Origin: Paenibacillus xylanexedens
GTDB taxonomy: Bacteria; Bacillota; Bacilli; Paenibacillales; Paenibacillaceae
Assembly (NCBI RefSeq): GCF_007676705.1
Contig: NZ_VEBF01000002.1
Location: 1,054,001-1,118,000 of the forward strand
Reading direction: 5' to 3'
Length of the DNA: 64,000 nucleotides
In this document: positions 53,953 to 62,575 of the stretch, piece after piece
Numbering within the stretch: the stretch's first letter is position 1
Layout: every line of letters begins with the position of its first letter
Notes under the pieces: generated by a model
Database searches by the model: none
Told to the model about the DNA's origin: nothing
What the model saw: the letters and a program-made list of their open reading frames with translations, nothing else
Program-made: the position numbers and the translations under genes

Positions 53953-54312
53953 CTACCTTGGCTGGAAGAAACCAAGATCGGATAAGTATTTTGCTTTCTT
54001 CGGCTTTTTGTTTTCGACCGTACCACCATGAAGAACAATTTCGAATTCACGAGAACGTTGTTTTTCATTCATGAGTGCTCGGATTTTAGGTATGGTCATA
54101 TTAGGCCACTCTGTATCTGATATACCGTTACTGATACAGAGTGCCCACAGACCCATCCAGTCCGTTCCTGGTTGATCTACTTCACCATCCTCCGAATCCT
54201 CATCATCGTCAGCTGAATCAGGATCTGGAGGAAAAGATTCTTTATAGAAATCGATCCAAAACGTTATCCAAAGCCTGGATGCCCTCCATGTCCACTTGTT
54301 CATACTCTTCAT
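53953..54312 (-). CDS. Tail assembly chaperone, frameshifted extension (GT-type)
   Basis: This frame overlaps the end of the upstream chaperone gene (54242-54622) and continues in the +1 frame. It has no good ribosome binding site of its own. The useful part begins after the overlap: DFYKESFPPDPDSADDDEDS, then WMGLWALCISNGISDTEWPN and a basic end. Its position between tail tube and tape measure is that of the lambda G-T pair. It should be made as a fusion through frameshifting at UUU-C near 54248. Confidence 0.7.
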   Translation of the reverse strand: MKSMNKWTWRASRLWITFWIDFYKESFPPDPDSADDDEDSEDGEVDQPGTDWMGLWALCISNGISDTEWPNMTIPKIRALMNEKQRSREFEIVLHGGTVENKKPKKAKYLSDLGFFQPR

Positions 54313-54622
54313 CCGTTAGGCCCTCAACAAAAATCAGATCGAAGGCTTTTTGATACGCCTGCTCAATAGCCGGACAGTCAATAGCTGGGATATCCTGCTC
54401 ACCAACTTGCGTTGCTTCAATGGCATCCCGTCCAATTACATAGCTAAAGCGAATACCCTTGAGGTTCTTCGCTTGCTGCCGAACTTCCCGAATCAACTTG
54501 ATCGTTCCGACCTTAATTGTCTTCTGTAGTCCCTCAGCCAAACGTACGGTGCTGCCAATGTTCAAGGTCTGGTCCAACGTTTTCTCTTCTTGGGTTTCAA
54601 CTGCTTGTTCAACTTCACTCAT
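54242..54622 (-). CDS. Tail assembly chaperone (G-type)
   Basis: The start at 54622 has AAAGGAG seven bases upstream. The 126-residue helical protein (VRLAEGLQKTIKVGTIKLIR, then FSYVIGRDAIEATQVGEQDI and AYQKAFDLIFVEGLTDEEYE) ends ALDNVLDRFL. It follows the tail tube gene after a terminator, the standard place for the first tail chaperone. It binds the tape measure during tail assembly and is not in the finished virion. The end of the gene carries the frameshift signal. Confidence 0.8.
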   Translation of the reverse strand: MSEVEQAVETQEEKTLDQTLNIGSTVRLAEGLQKTIKVGTIKLIREVRQQAKNLKGIRFSYVIGRDAIEATQVGEQDIPAIDCPAIEQAYQKAFDLIFVEGLTDEEYEQVDMEGIQALDNVLDRFL

Positions 54623-54658
54623 GTTCATTCTCCTTTGAATTGAAATATAGTTTTTACC

Positions 54659-54692
54659 AAAAAAAGAACCCCGCCGAGTACCGGCAGGGTTG
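54659..54692 (-). terminator. Terminator after the tail tube gene
   Basis: On the minus strand aaccctgccg pairs with cggcggggtt, loop GTACT, followed by seven Ts. It would lower expression of the chaperones and tape measure relative to the tube protein. Confidence 0.85.
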
Positions 54693-54702
54693 AGATTAAG
54701 GT

Positions 54703-55488
54703 TTAAATTCCGAACTTAATTGTCATAGCATGGCCTTCTGGATTATCAGCTGAGCGCCCAGGCTCCATTACTTGAAGGTCAATCGTAGTCGTGTTTGCCT
54801 TTTTACGTTCTTGTGATACATCCAATGTACCGCCGCCCAGAGCTTTGAAGATAGTCACTTGGACCGGAACAGGTTTTCCGTACTTGTCATCAAGCAGCTC
54901 AAAACGGTGAGTAAGTTTAAAAGGAGCTGGACGACGTGTTCCATCAAATGCCGTTTCTGTGCCCTCTCTAGTCCATTTATATCTGACCAGAATTTCCTTT
55001 CCTTTATTCGCATCGGAAGATACGATTTTCCCCGTTGCATCGATCGTGTATTGTTGATCTGTTGGTGTAGTCGCTGCGCGGGTCAAAAGAGTACGCTCAT
55101 CAGTATCAGCATCAACAAGATGCACTTCATCACTTTCTTCGATAAATGTACCTGAGTACTTTGCCGGAGCCTTGATCATGTAGCCATCAATTCCCAGTAT
55201 ACCTTGCTCCGTCTCATCGAACTCCATCGCAGTGCTGCGCTTTGTTGTAGCACCCTGAGACATGTCTGCAATCACAGGAGAATAACGAGGAACTTCAATA
55301 CTTACTTTGTCTTGCAAATCCCCTGCCGTGTAGTGGAAAGCATATCCACTATCGCCACCCATAACCCCTTGCCAGTCAAATTGAAGCTGCAAGGTGAGCT
55401 TTGATACCTTGTCCTCAACGTACTTCACTTTCCCGTCCAAATCTGTTGCTACAACTGTACCAACACCGTCAAATACTAATGGTCTCAT
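54703..55488 (-). CDS. Major tail (tube) protein
   Basis: A 261-residue protein with tube-protein strand pattern: MRPLVFDGVGTVVATDLDGK, VSKLTLQLQFDWQGVMGGDS, and KPVPVQVTIFKALGGGTLDV near the C-terminus. AAGGAGG precedes the ATG. It is followed by a strong terminator, in keeping with high expression. The location before the chaperones and tape measure supports the call; direct similarity is modest. Confidence 0.75.
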   Translation of the reverse strand: MRPLVFDGVGTVVATDLDGKVKYVEDKVSKLTLQLQFDWQGVMGGDSGYAFHYTAGDLQDKVSIEVPRYSPVIADMSQGATTKRSTAMEFDETEQGILGIDGYMIKAPAKYSGTFIEESDEVHLVDADTDERTLLTRAATTPTDQQYTIDATGKIVSSDANKGKEILVRYKWTREGTETAFDGTRRPAPFKLTHRFELLDDKYGKPVPVQVTIFKALGGGTLDVSQERKKANTTTIDLQVMEPGRSADNPEGHAMTIKFGI

Positions 55489-55515
55489 GTGTATCCTCCT
55501 TAGGTATAGAGTTGA

Positions 55516-55722
55516 TTAGACAAGCTCCCAGAGCCGCATATCAATCTCTTCAATTCGTTTGTAATCTTCGGTTTCTTTGTATCCCTCAATAGGCTTCTGA
55601 CCGTCTATCAGCCCAAGTTTCTTTGCCAGTCGAATTTTTTCTTGAGTCAGCTTCTTAAGCTCAGGAATTTTTTCCTTAGCTTCAGGTTTTCCCTCTACTT
55701 CCTCGCGCTGTTGTTCAGACAT
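55516..55722 (-). CDS. Small hypothetical phage protein (68 aa)
   Basis: GAGGTG precedes the ATG. The product is highly charged and helical (EGKPEAKEKIPELKKLTQEK, then ETEDYKRIEEIDMRLWELV). It lies between the tail-completion gene and the tail tube gene. No family recognised. Confidence 0.55.
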   Translation of the reverse strand: MSEQQREEVEGKPEAKEKIPELKKLTQEKIRLAKKLGLIDGQKPIEGYKETEDYKRIEEIDMRLWELV

Positions 55723-55731
55723 ATTTTCACC

Positions 55732-56166
55732 TCAATTCATTCGGAGATAGTCCACGTCGAAAATGGCCTTATACCCTTTGACACCTTGTATTCCAGTTGC
55801 AAAATCAGCATCATACGTTAATACGCAGAGGTATGTGCCCCAGCCCGGCATTGTAATACGTTTATCGTGCAGCACTTGAAATGATCTTTCAAAAAGCTCT
55901 TTCGCCGCATAACCTGTCCCTGCATAGAAGTCCAGACAGAATTTACCCTCGAACACCAATTGATTGGGTGAAAATCGCCCTGGCATCACATATTGGCAAA
56001 TATGAGGAACTGTTTCGTTGCTGATCGTGATTTCTGGTTCCATCCCCTTCGTAAACCTCATCACTACTTCGTTGGAAGGTGAAGAGGATTCGAGAGACAA
56101 CATTTCCATTAATTCCGTGTCAGCTTTCAGCGCATGCTGGACAGCATCCAACAATCTTAAGCTCAA
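55732..56166 (-). CDS. Probable tail terminator / completion protein
   Basis: A 144-residue protein opening MSLRLLDAVQHALKADTELM, with strands FCLDFYAGTGYAAKELFERS and WGTYLCVLTYDADFATGIQG, and ending FDVDYLRMN. Its position after the HK97-gp10-like gene and before the tube gene is that of the tail terminator. Starts four bases inside the end of the upstream gene. The role rests on position and general fold. Confidence 0.6.
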   Translation of the reverse strand: MSLRLLDAVQHALKADTELMEMLSLESSSPSNEVVMRFTKGMEPEITISNETVPHICQYVMPGRFSPNQLVFEGKFCLDFYAGTGYAAKELFERSFQVLHDKRITMPGWGTYLCVLTYDADFATGIQGVKGYKAIFDVDYLRMN

Positions 56167-56756
56167 TCCTTCACCTCCCTGAAGTAGCGATGATATGGGA
56201 AGTCAGTAATAACGCGACTGATTCCGTTCAATATCCGCTCGCGATTGGATTCAAGAGCAATACGCATGAAATAAGTAGGAGGAGTGGCTTTGAACGAAGG
56301 ATCAAGGTCCCCACGTTCTGCCAACTCCTCCAAATCTACACCTGCGTATCCGCCTTTGGACTTTTTAATTGTGCCATCGATAGCTCTGTAAGTACCTCTA
56401 CCCCGGCCTACGACTACCCGGCTACCCTTTGACCTCAGCTTGTTCCATGCCTCACTGTTCATGTAGCTGACTAAGCCTGGGTTTTGACTCGGTCCAGCCA
56501 TAAGTGAGCCTTTACCGAATTGCTCAAGCCACGCTTGCCAGTAATCAGCGGTGATGTCTCCTGAAATCATTTGGTTCGCTAGCACGATCATTTGCATCTC
56601 CAACCGCTCACGGACAGCAGGGTAGTACCGAATGCCGGTCTTCGCAGTAAGTAATACGATTTTCGTTAGACCTGTAATTTCAACCGCCAACTTGTTTTCC
56701 AAGTCCTTCGCTGCACGTTCAGCATCATAACCGGTAATCATCGCCGGTCCTCGCAT
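56163..56756 (-). CDS. HK97 gp10-like tail-completion protein
   Basis: A 197-residue protein with an N-terminal helix (YDAERAAKDLENKLAVEITG) and the gp10-like core of strands including SKGSRVVVGRGRGTYRAIDG. It overlaps both neighbours (19 bases upstream, 4 bases downstream), as is usual in this connector block. Its likely role is in joining head and tail. Similarity to gp10 is from layout more than from exact motifs. Confidence 0.6.
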   Translation of the reverse strand: MRGPAMITGYDAERAAKDLENKLAVEITGLTKIVLLTAKTGIRYYPAVRERLEMQMIVLANQMISGDITADYWQAWLEQFGKGSLMAGPSQNPGLVSYMNSEAWNKLRSKGSRVVVGRGRGTYRAIDGTIKKSKGGYAGVDLEELAERGDLDPSFKATPPTYFMRIALESNRERILNGISRVITDFPYHRYFREVKD

Positions 56757-57313
56757 AATTGGATGTACAGTAGATTCGGATACTTGATCCGATCAACTAC
56801 ATCTACTTGATATTTCTTACCGGAAATCACAATGCGATCTGGACTCATAAGCGTCGGATCACTCGGCTCTCTAACATCTACATCGGTTTGCAAAAGAAGA
56901 ATCAACGATGTGGTTGGTAGAAGGCCAGGATCTTCTTGTTTCAGTTGTGCGGAGACACGTTGAGCGAACCCAATAACTTCAGCGGCAACAGGTGTGAACT
57001 CAGGTTTGCCCTTTGGATTGTCATTCGTATCGAACTCCTGCATGTACCGCTGGACTTCCGCGGTAACGTTCGTTTTAATCAAGGAGCAGTATTTGTCTTT
57101 GGTTGCGGTGAAACGGAGGGTTTGAATCAAGAAAGTCATGTCATTCTGTACGACATCCCCAGGTAATACAGACGACTTAGGAGCAAAAAGGCCGTTGTAC
57201 ATGTACTCTTTACCGAGAACCGTAGTCGCCTTTGTTTCTCTGGACAGAATGACTTTATCCTGTTCCCCATTTACAGTGCAGGGAGAATGTCTATGAGCGA
57301 AATCTTTAAAAAT
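56738..57313 (-). CDS. Head-closure protein, probable ATT start
   Basis: The first ATG in frame (57202) lies well inside the conserved-looking sequence. Upstream the frame stays open and codes for IFKDFAHRHSPCTVNGEQDK and VILSRETKATTVLGKEY, typical of head-closure proteins, back to an ATT at 57313. This ATT overlaps the stop of the upstream gene as TAATT, with GAAGGAAAGG about nine bases before it. I place the start there, giving 191 residues. It then has a strand-rich body (DRIVISGKKYQVDVVDRIKY). The role is from position. Confidence 0.6.
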   Translation of the reverse strand: MFKDFAHRHSPCTVNGEQDKVILSRETKATTVLGKEYMYNGLFAPKSSVLPGDVVQNDMTFLIQTLRFTATKDKYCSLIKTNVTAEVQRYMQEFDTNDNPKGKPEFTPVAAEVIGFAQRVSAQLKQEDPGLLPTTSLILLLQTDVDVREPSDPTLMSPDRIVISGKKYQVDVVDRIKYPNLLYIQLCEDRR

Positions 57314-57771
57314 TAGAAACGCCGCCTTTCCTTCTCCCTCGTGGGACCAGACAACATAAATAATGGAGCATCCAAGGTCTCTTGAAAACTTGAGATCAAG
57401 CCGATGAACTCATTTGCCTCATCAACCAGTTGTGACGCACGTCTATCCCAATTGACTGCCTGATTTTCGAAAGAGAAATCGAAATCTTTCATCGTTTTTT
57501 TGATTCTCGCAGCCATAGATGGAGCCAGTATAGCAGCAACCATACAAATAGCTGCTGCATATACATAGGCTTGATCATCACCAATCAAATCAGCGTAATC
57601 TGGAACTTGCTTTACAATCCTCGCTTCAGCGATTGGTAAAACAGAAATAGCGTCTATATCGGAGTCAGTTATTACATCCTCACCAACGCCTAGACGCCCT
57701 CTTATTTCTTCGTGATATGTTTCTGTCGTAAGTATCTTATTCGCCACCAGCGTCACCACCAGTTGCGGCAA
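57313..57771 (-). CDS. Head-tail connector protein
   Basis: Up to 152 residues, overlapping the upstream gene by 35 bases, so the real start may be a few codons in (near ILTTETYHEE). Helical, with the pattern DDQAYVYAAAICMVAAILAP and AARIKKTMKDFDFSFENQ seen in connector or head-completion proteins. It sits after the capsid block and before the head-closure gene. Called on position and helical character. Confidence 0.55.
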   Translation of the reverse strand: MPQLVVTLVANKILTTETYHEEIRGRLGVGEDVITDSDIDAISVLPIAEARIVKQVPDYADLIGDDQAYVYAAAICMVAAILAPSMAARIKKTMKDFDFSFENQAVNWDRRASQLVDEANEFIGLISSFQETLDAPLFMLSGPTREKERRRF

Positions 57772-58147
57772 TGGCCTCTTTCAATTCTTCGATACTCATT
57801 TTTGTGTAGCCGGTGATTTTCATTTCTTTAGCAACAGATTTCAATTCCTTTAGTTCATCGTCCAAATCACCATTTTGAATATCGGATTGCAGTTCAGAAA
57901 TTTGAGCCAAAAGCTCCGCTTCGCGCTTCTTCGATTCGTCCAACTCTTCCTGAAGCTTTAGTTCACGTTCCGATGGAGTATGCGTAGAAGCTATATCTCC
58001 CTCAATAATCTCAGCTAAGAGTTTTCCCGTTGCAGCATTGCGAACTTGCCTTTTAGCAATCTCAATAAGTCCAGCAGGGGCATCTTCTACGATGTCCCCT
58101 GCGTTGTAATCACCAACAGCATCAACCAAAACTTTTACGATAGTCAT
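57737..58147 (-). CDS. Capsid-associated coiled-coil protein
   Basis: GGGAGG precedes the ATG. The 136-residue product has an N-terminal strand segment (MTIVKVLVDAVGDYNAGDIV), a long coiled coil (REAELLAQISELQSDIQNGD) and a short C-terminal helix pair with ITGYTKMSIEELKEAI, similar to a SAP or Rho-N type motif. It follows the capsid gene. Function unknown. Confidence 0.6.
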   Translation of the reverse strand: MTIVKVLVDAVGDYNAGDIVEDAPAGLIEIAKRQVRNAATGKLLAEIIEGDIASTHTPSERELKLQEELDESKKREAELLAQISELQSDIQNGDLDDELKELKSVAKEMKITGYTKMSIEELKEAIAATGGDAGGE

Positions 58148-58161
58148 CAGTTATTCCTCCC

Positions 58162-59175
58162 TCACGCCACTGTAGCAAAAATGTGCCAATTAACATATTT
58201 CAAGCGCGGCAGTACAGTTGCACCGTTGATTACTTGCCATTGGTCAGGGTCGCCTTGAATCAGTTTAGCGAGTGCGAATTTTCCAGTGTGACCAGTAAAG
58301 ATGTCTTCGTAGTTGTTCGGGCTTGTCACCAAGTCCATGATAGAACCTGTCATACCTTGACCAATGATGATTACAGCGTTGTCGGGAATGAACGGGTAGA
58401 ACGTTCCTGTATCGTCAATATATCCACCATCATAAACTTCGTATTGAAGCCCATTCAGGTTTTGGTTGACGATTTCTGAAAGCGAACCATCCGTAACAAT
58501 ATCTTTGCCGTAGGTGAATTTAATCAGCTCGCGAATCTTTTCATTCTGCTTCAGGTACGTATCCACCTTTTTGTTAGCTACAACTTTAACGCCTCTTGCG
58601 CCACTTCCCCTGAATCTAAGAAGCCATTCGTCTAGGTTTTTCAATGGGTCAGCAGTTGCGGTATTACTCCAAAGAACATCAGCCGTAGGCTTGTTATTTG
58701 CCGGAACGCCGTAGTCGATTGTCCGAGAAGGTTTATTTGCTGTTGCTGGAACAACAAGGTTGCCTGTAAGTGCTTGCCAACGCATCCACTCGAATCGAGT
58801 TTCAAGACGTTGGTTGAGATTCACCATTTTTTCAATCATGTATTCTTCGCCCCAAGTTTGCTCAAGGCTGGTGCCCGGCTTACGAAGGGTAGCAATCTTT
58901 TCTCGATCAATAATAGCCTTTTCACGCCATTCTTGATTAGTAAACTCCATTTGTTTCACAACAGGAGCGGCATGGATCGGTGAAGGATCATTGAGTCCAG
59001 TAGGTGGAGTCATGCCGGTATCGTCGTAGGTAACGTCATATTTAATTGTCAGCCCGAGTTCTGGTTTGAAATCCACACCATTTGTCAGGATTTGTGCACC
59101 TCGAAAACTGTTAATATCTGTCCGAATGTTCTGAACGACTTCCGTAAGGAAGTACGGGTCGAGTACGTTTGCCAT
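58162..59175 (-). CDS. Major capsid protein, gpE-like
   Basis: A 337-residue HK97-fold protein of the lambda gpE kind. Shared points are the long helix region after AIIDREKIATLRKPGTSLEQ, RFEWMRWQALTGN, and the late FIPDNAVIIIGQ. No long N-terminal delta domain is present, consistent with a separate scaffold in the protease gene. It lies directly after a decoration protein, as gpE lies after gpD in lambda. AAGGGGG precedes the ATG. Confidence 0.82.
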   Translation of the reverse strand: MANVLDPYFLTEVVQNIRTDINSFRGAQILTNGVDFKPELGLTIKYDVTYDDTGMTPPTGLNDPSPIHAAPVVKQMEFTNQEWREKAIIDREKIATLRKPGTSLEQTWGEEYMIEKMVNLNQRLETRFEWMRWQALTGNLVVPATANKPSRTIDYGVPANNKPTADVLWSNTATADPLKNLDEWLLRFRGSGARGVKVVANKKVDTYLKQNEKIRELIKFTYGKDIVTDGSLSEIVNQNLNGLQYEVYDGGYIDDTGTFYPFIPDNAVIIIGQGMTGSIMDLVTSPNNYEDIFTGHTGKFALAKLIQGDPDQWQVINGATVLPRLKYVNWHIFATVA

Positions 59176-59190
59176 TTATGTTGTTCCCCC

Positions 59191-59559
59191 TTATACAAAG
59201 TAGCAAAGCTTCAGCGCTGTTTTAGCCGCTGCATCAATGCCGGTCAATTTTGATTCAGTGAAAATTCCAGCAATCCACGCTGAAGCGCCCATATCGGTAA
59301 GCGTAGTATCCTGATCATTGTCCAAAATGCAAACCGCGTCTTGCGAACCATCGGATGCTGAAAAGAGATAGGGAACGAATTTATTAGTAGCTGTTACCCT
59401 TCCAAGGACAGTACCTTTCTTAATTACTCCGTTCCCTTTTGCAAGCAACACGCCACCAGGAATCCGCGCTTGCAAGTCCGTGGAAGCAAGAACTTCAACA
59501 AATTCCTGTGTGTTAATCTGACCAGGTCCCGGAGCACCGTTGTATTGAGATCCAATCAT
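59191..59559 (-). CDS. Head decoration protein, gpD-like
   Basis: A 122-residue protein with the lambda gpD-like pattern: VLLAKGNGVIKKGTVLGRVT, KFVPYLFSASDGSQDAVCIL and WIAGIFTESKLTG. Such proteins trim the capsid at threefold sites. AGGAGGA precedes the ATG and it lies between the protease and the capsid genes. Confidence 0.78.
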   Translation of the reverse strand: MIGSQYNGAPGPGQINTQEFVEVLASTDLQARIPGGVLLAKGNGVIKKGTVLGRVTATNKFVPYLFSASDGSQDAVCILDNDQDTTLTDMGASAWIAGIFTESKLTGIDAAAKTALKLCYFV

Positions 59560-59560
59560 A

Positions 59561-60850
59561 TTACTTATCCTCCTTCAGCAGATTACTTCTGCCGGTATTT
59601 TTGAGGGCAGCAATAGCATCAGCTCTAGCCGCTTCCTTTGCCTCTGTTTGGAGTTGTTCTGGTGTCTTTTGACCAGCAGCCTGCGCGTTAGTTGGCGCTG
59701 TTCCATTGGCAGCTCCTGCAGGAAGATCAGGGTTATCACCCTCCGTATGACGACCACCACCACCCAATGCAGCTTGAGCCTGAGCTTCGTAAGTCGCGCC
59801 GATTTTTTCAATCTCAGATACTGGCAAGTGGGACAGCATAGCTTTCATAGTTTCCGTATTAAACGCTTCTCCCAACGCACGTACACCAGCTCCGCAAGCT
59901 TGCTCAGTAACCTTTGTTTTGTAGACTGCACCATCAGCAGCCTGAGCGCTAAGTGTAGCCAACTTTGAGGTAATGTCCGCATCATTTTCAACGCCCAGCG
60001 CAGCCCGGACTTGTCCGAGTACACTATTCGCAGCAGTCAGCGCGATTGTTTGAGTTTGTGATGCTGCCAAAGCAGCCTTTTGTTCTTCTGTCACAGTGTC
60101 ATCTCCTTCGGCCTGCGTTTCGGCCACATTGATTTTTTCTTGCTTGATTACGAATCCATCAAGACCGGATTTTCCGCTAAAAGAATAAAAGACACGTCCG
60201 CCGCTAGGAAGCGACTTCGTATCTTCTGATAAAGCTTCCCATTTCACAGTTGGTTGTTGCTCAGTGACATTGCTCATCCCTACTACTCCAGCACCTGGAT
60301 AAGCTCCGTCAAAGACAAGCGAGTTCTCCATAAGATCACCGTCATTGATATCAACAGTGCAGAGTTTTGTATCATACTCTCTGCCGCGTATGTGTGGGCA
60401 ATTCCCACCGAAATATTCCTGACCGCAGATGGAACACGTTTGGCTACTTACCGTAAAGCCGATCGAGGTATCAAAGATTGTTCCGGCATCAATACCTTCC
60501 GCTATTTGATCTATCTTGATGTCTCCGACCTCTTGACCCAGTTTCATATAATGGTCTGCATATAATGCTAGTTCATCGCCATCCATCTGCAATCGGCTGT
60601 CAAAGGTTCTTCCGAGTGGAATTGTCATGATGCCTAAATTAGCCCATGAGTGATCCAACAGCAGCGATACACCTTCTCTGGCTTGGACAGCCATCTTTCG
60701 AAGGAAGTTCGGTGTTAATCGGTAAAATCGACGTGGGATGATTTGATCACCCACAAGCTTTGCAGGAAACACATAGGCTTCTTCTTCCGTGAGCGGAACA
60801 CGCGCAAGTTGATTAATTCTCGTTAATTGCTCAGTTGTTGGCTTTGCCAT
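59561..60850 (-). CDS. Prohead protease with C-terminal scaffold
   Basis: A 429-residue protein. The N-terminal half (about 1-230) resembles prohead proteases: LLLDHSWANLGIMTIPLGRT with a candidate catalytic His, and FDTSIGFTVSS with a candidate Ser. Inside it is a small Cys/His cluster (TCSICGQEYFGGNCPHIRG) that may bind zinc. The C-terminal half is Ala/Gln-rich and helical, as for a scaffold domain (residues about 270-429). It lies between portal and decoration genes. AAGGAGG lies upstream. Confidence 0.75.
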   Translation of the reverse strand: MAKPTTEQLTRINQLARVPLTEEEAYVFPAKLVGDQIIPRRFYRLTPNFLRKMAVQAREGVSLLLDHSWANLGIMTIPLGRTFDSRLQMDGDELALYADHYMKLGQEVGDIKIDQIAEGIDAGTIFDTSIGFTVSSQTCSICGQEYFGGNCPHIRGREYDTKLCTVDINDGDLMENSLVFDGAYPGAGVVGMSNVTEQQPTVKWEALSEDTKSLPSGGRVFYSFSGKSGLDGFVIKQEKINVAETQAEGDDTVTEEQKAALAASQTQTIALTAANSVLGQVRAALGVENDADITSKLATLSAQAADGAVYKTKVTEQACGAGVRALGEAFNTETMKAMLSHLPVSEIEKIGATYEAQAQAALGGGGRHTEGDNPDLPAGAANGTAPTNAQAAGQKTPEQLQTEAKEAARADAIAALKNTGRSNLLKEDK

Positions 60851-60894
60851 CTACTCCTTTTCACCTCCTTCATGTAATAAACGAATCTTCTTTC

Positions 60895-62343
60895 TCAACT
60901 TGCTGAATCATGATCGTTATCATCAGACCCATACTTCTTCTCAAGACTAGCAAGCAACTCAGACGGTATATTAGGATCAAGCCCCATAATCCACCGTGCT
61001 TCTGTCGCCGCTTCTTTGGCAGTGATGTAGCGTTCTTTCTCCGCCAGAACATAGTTATTAAGCTTCGCTCTCAGATCGCGTTCTCTCTCCATTTCAGAAC
61101 GTAGATCAATTGGAGCGTAGTCCGCCTCTACCAGGGTTTGAACGCCACGCACTCTTGCAGCAATAGAAAAAGCCCGCTTCCAGAAACGCTTGGTTACGTT
61201 TCGAGCGGACTCTACGGACTTAATATATATTTGAGTATCCACGGAGCTGTAAGTCTCAGTAGAACCTTGATGCCTGGAAAGTAATGTGAGCAGTGTTTTC
61301 AATCCCGTCGCCATCTGCGTATCAATAATATCAATCAATTTCTTGATATCAATCATTGGGCCTGAATTTCCACCCTTGAGATATTCAACTTTCACACTAT
61401 CCCAATGAATCATGGCATCGTCTGGATTAAGCGAATTAAAATGTCCCATAATTTCACTCATACGTTCAGTCAACCACTTTTGCTGACCAGCAGGATTATT
61501 CTTATATTGATTAGGCATGTTTTTTAATAAAACTTCCTCAACCACGGATATATCCAACCTTGGGTATCCCTGATTGTGAACAACTGCCTTCAAGTCCTGC
61601 AAAACCTGTAAATGAAAAAACACCGCTTGAAGAACCGGTAATATCGGTGTCCGCCCATAAGGATCATCAATCATCGGATCGAACTCTTCATAAATGAATG
61701 TCGGCGTATCGATCTTCTTATATTGACCAAACCATTCTTCACCAGCACGAGGACGTGGATTCTTGATATATTGCCAAGGAACAAGTCGATTCGTCCCATC
61801 TTCTCTCCTGAACCAAATTGTCGCAGGGTCAACAGGTATAATATCAACCACATCGTTACAACGATCGTTAAGGACTACCTCACCAGCACAAGCCCCACGT
61901 ACCATGATCATCATCCGTTGAATCGTATCAAGCTTGTCCAGCGATCTTCCATGTTGATAACCAGGTGAAGGAAGTGGAGAATCTAATAAGTTCTTGATTG
62001 CATCTAGCGATCCCTGCCCATTCTTGTCATCACTACCATTCTGCTTCTTTGCTGTAAATGTAAGCGGCGTGTCTCCCATACGCAGAAAGTTGTAGAGCGC
62101 ATGCGAAATATCAGGATGAACAGATACAAGAATCTCAAGTAGTTCCTCTGCTGTGTGATTCTGTAGTTTGGTCAGATCAATATTATGAGCGCTCTGGTAC
62201 TTTTTCGGGAGCCAATTGAATATATCCCATCCGTTTGACGATCTTGGCGAGGTCATCCTTCCAAAACCCATCATCTGTCGCTTTACAGCAGCTGGAAGAA
62301 CCGAATTCGCAAATGAAAAAATGGCTTTATGATACCATTTCAA
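60895..62343 (-). CDS. Portal protein
   Basis: The frame opens with ATG at 62361, but GGAGGTG (62346-62355) lies inside it, five bases before an in-frame TTG at 62343, which I take as the start. The 482-residue protein has the portal layout: SAHNIDLTKLQNHTAEELLE, VHPDISHALYNFLRMGDTPL, a central stem, and RHQGSTETYSSVDTQIYIKS near the C-terminus. It forms the dodecameric DNA gate. Terminase genes are not in the window. Confidence 0.8.
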   Translation of the reverse strand: MKWYHKAIFSFANSVLPAAVKRQMMGFGRMTSPRSSNGWDIFNWLPKKYQSAHNIDLTKLQNHTAEELLEILVSVHPDISHALYNFLRMGDTPLTFTAKKQNGSDDKNGQGSLDAIKNLLDSPLPSPGYQHGRSLDKLDTIQRMMIMVRGACAGEVVLNDRCNDVVDIIPVDPATIWFRREDGTNRLVPWQYIKNPRPRAGEEWFGQYKKIDTPTFIYEEFDPMIDDPYGRTPILPVLQAVFFHLQVLQDLKAVVHNQGYPRLDISVVEEVLLKNMPNQYKNNPAGQQKWLTERMSEIMGHFNSLNPDDAMIHWDSVKVEYLKGGNSGPMIDIKKLIDIIDTQMATGLKTLLTLLSRHQGSTETYSSVDTQIYIKSVESARNVTKRFWKRAFSIAARVRGVQTLVEADYAPIDLRSEMERERDLRAKLNNYVLAEKERYITAKEAATEARWIMGLDPNIPSELLASLEKKYGSDDNDHDSAS

Positions 62344-62361
62344 AATTTCACCTCCAGACAT

Positions 62362-62396
62362 AAAAATAGAAGGCAGGAAAAGTTTCCTTACCTTCT
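62362..62396 (-). terminator. Terminator between the putAbiC-like gene and portal
   Basis: On the minus strand gaaggtaaggaaa pairs with tttcctgccttc, followed by tattttta. It insulates the accessory gene from the late operon, or the reverse. Confidence 0.7.
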
Positions 62397-62575
62397 AAAG
62401 TTCTTCATTTTTCTATGGATTAATAATATCATCGAGTTACTACAGTGTTACTACGGATTTAATTAGCATCCTCGCACATACATTCATCACCACCTCCACG
62501 TTATCTTGCTAAAACAAAAAAATCGCTGTAATTTTTCTCGTCCACTTTTAATAAAAATTATGTGCAACTACTTCC

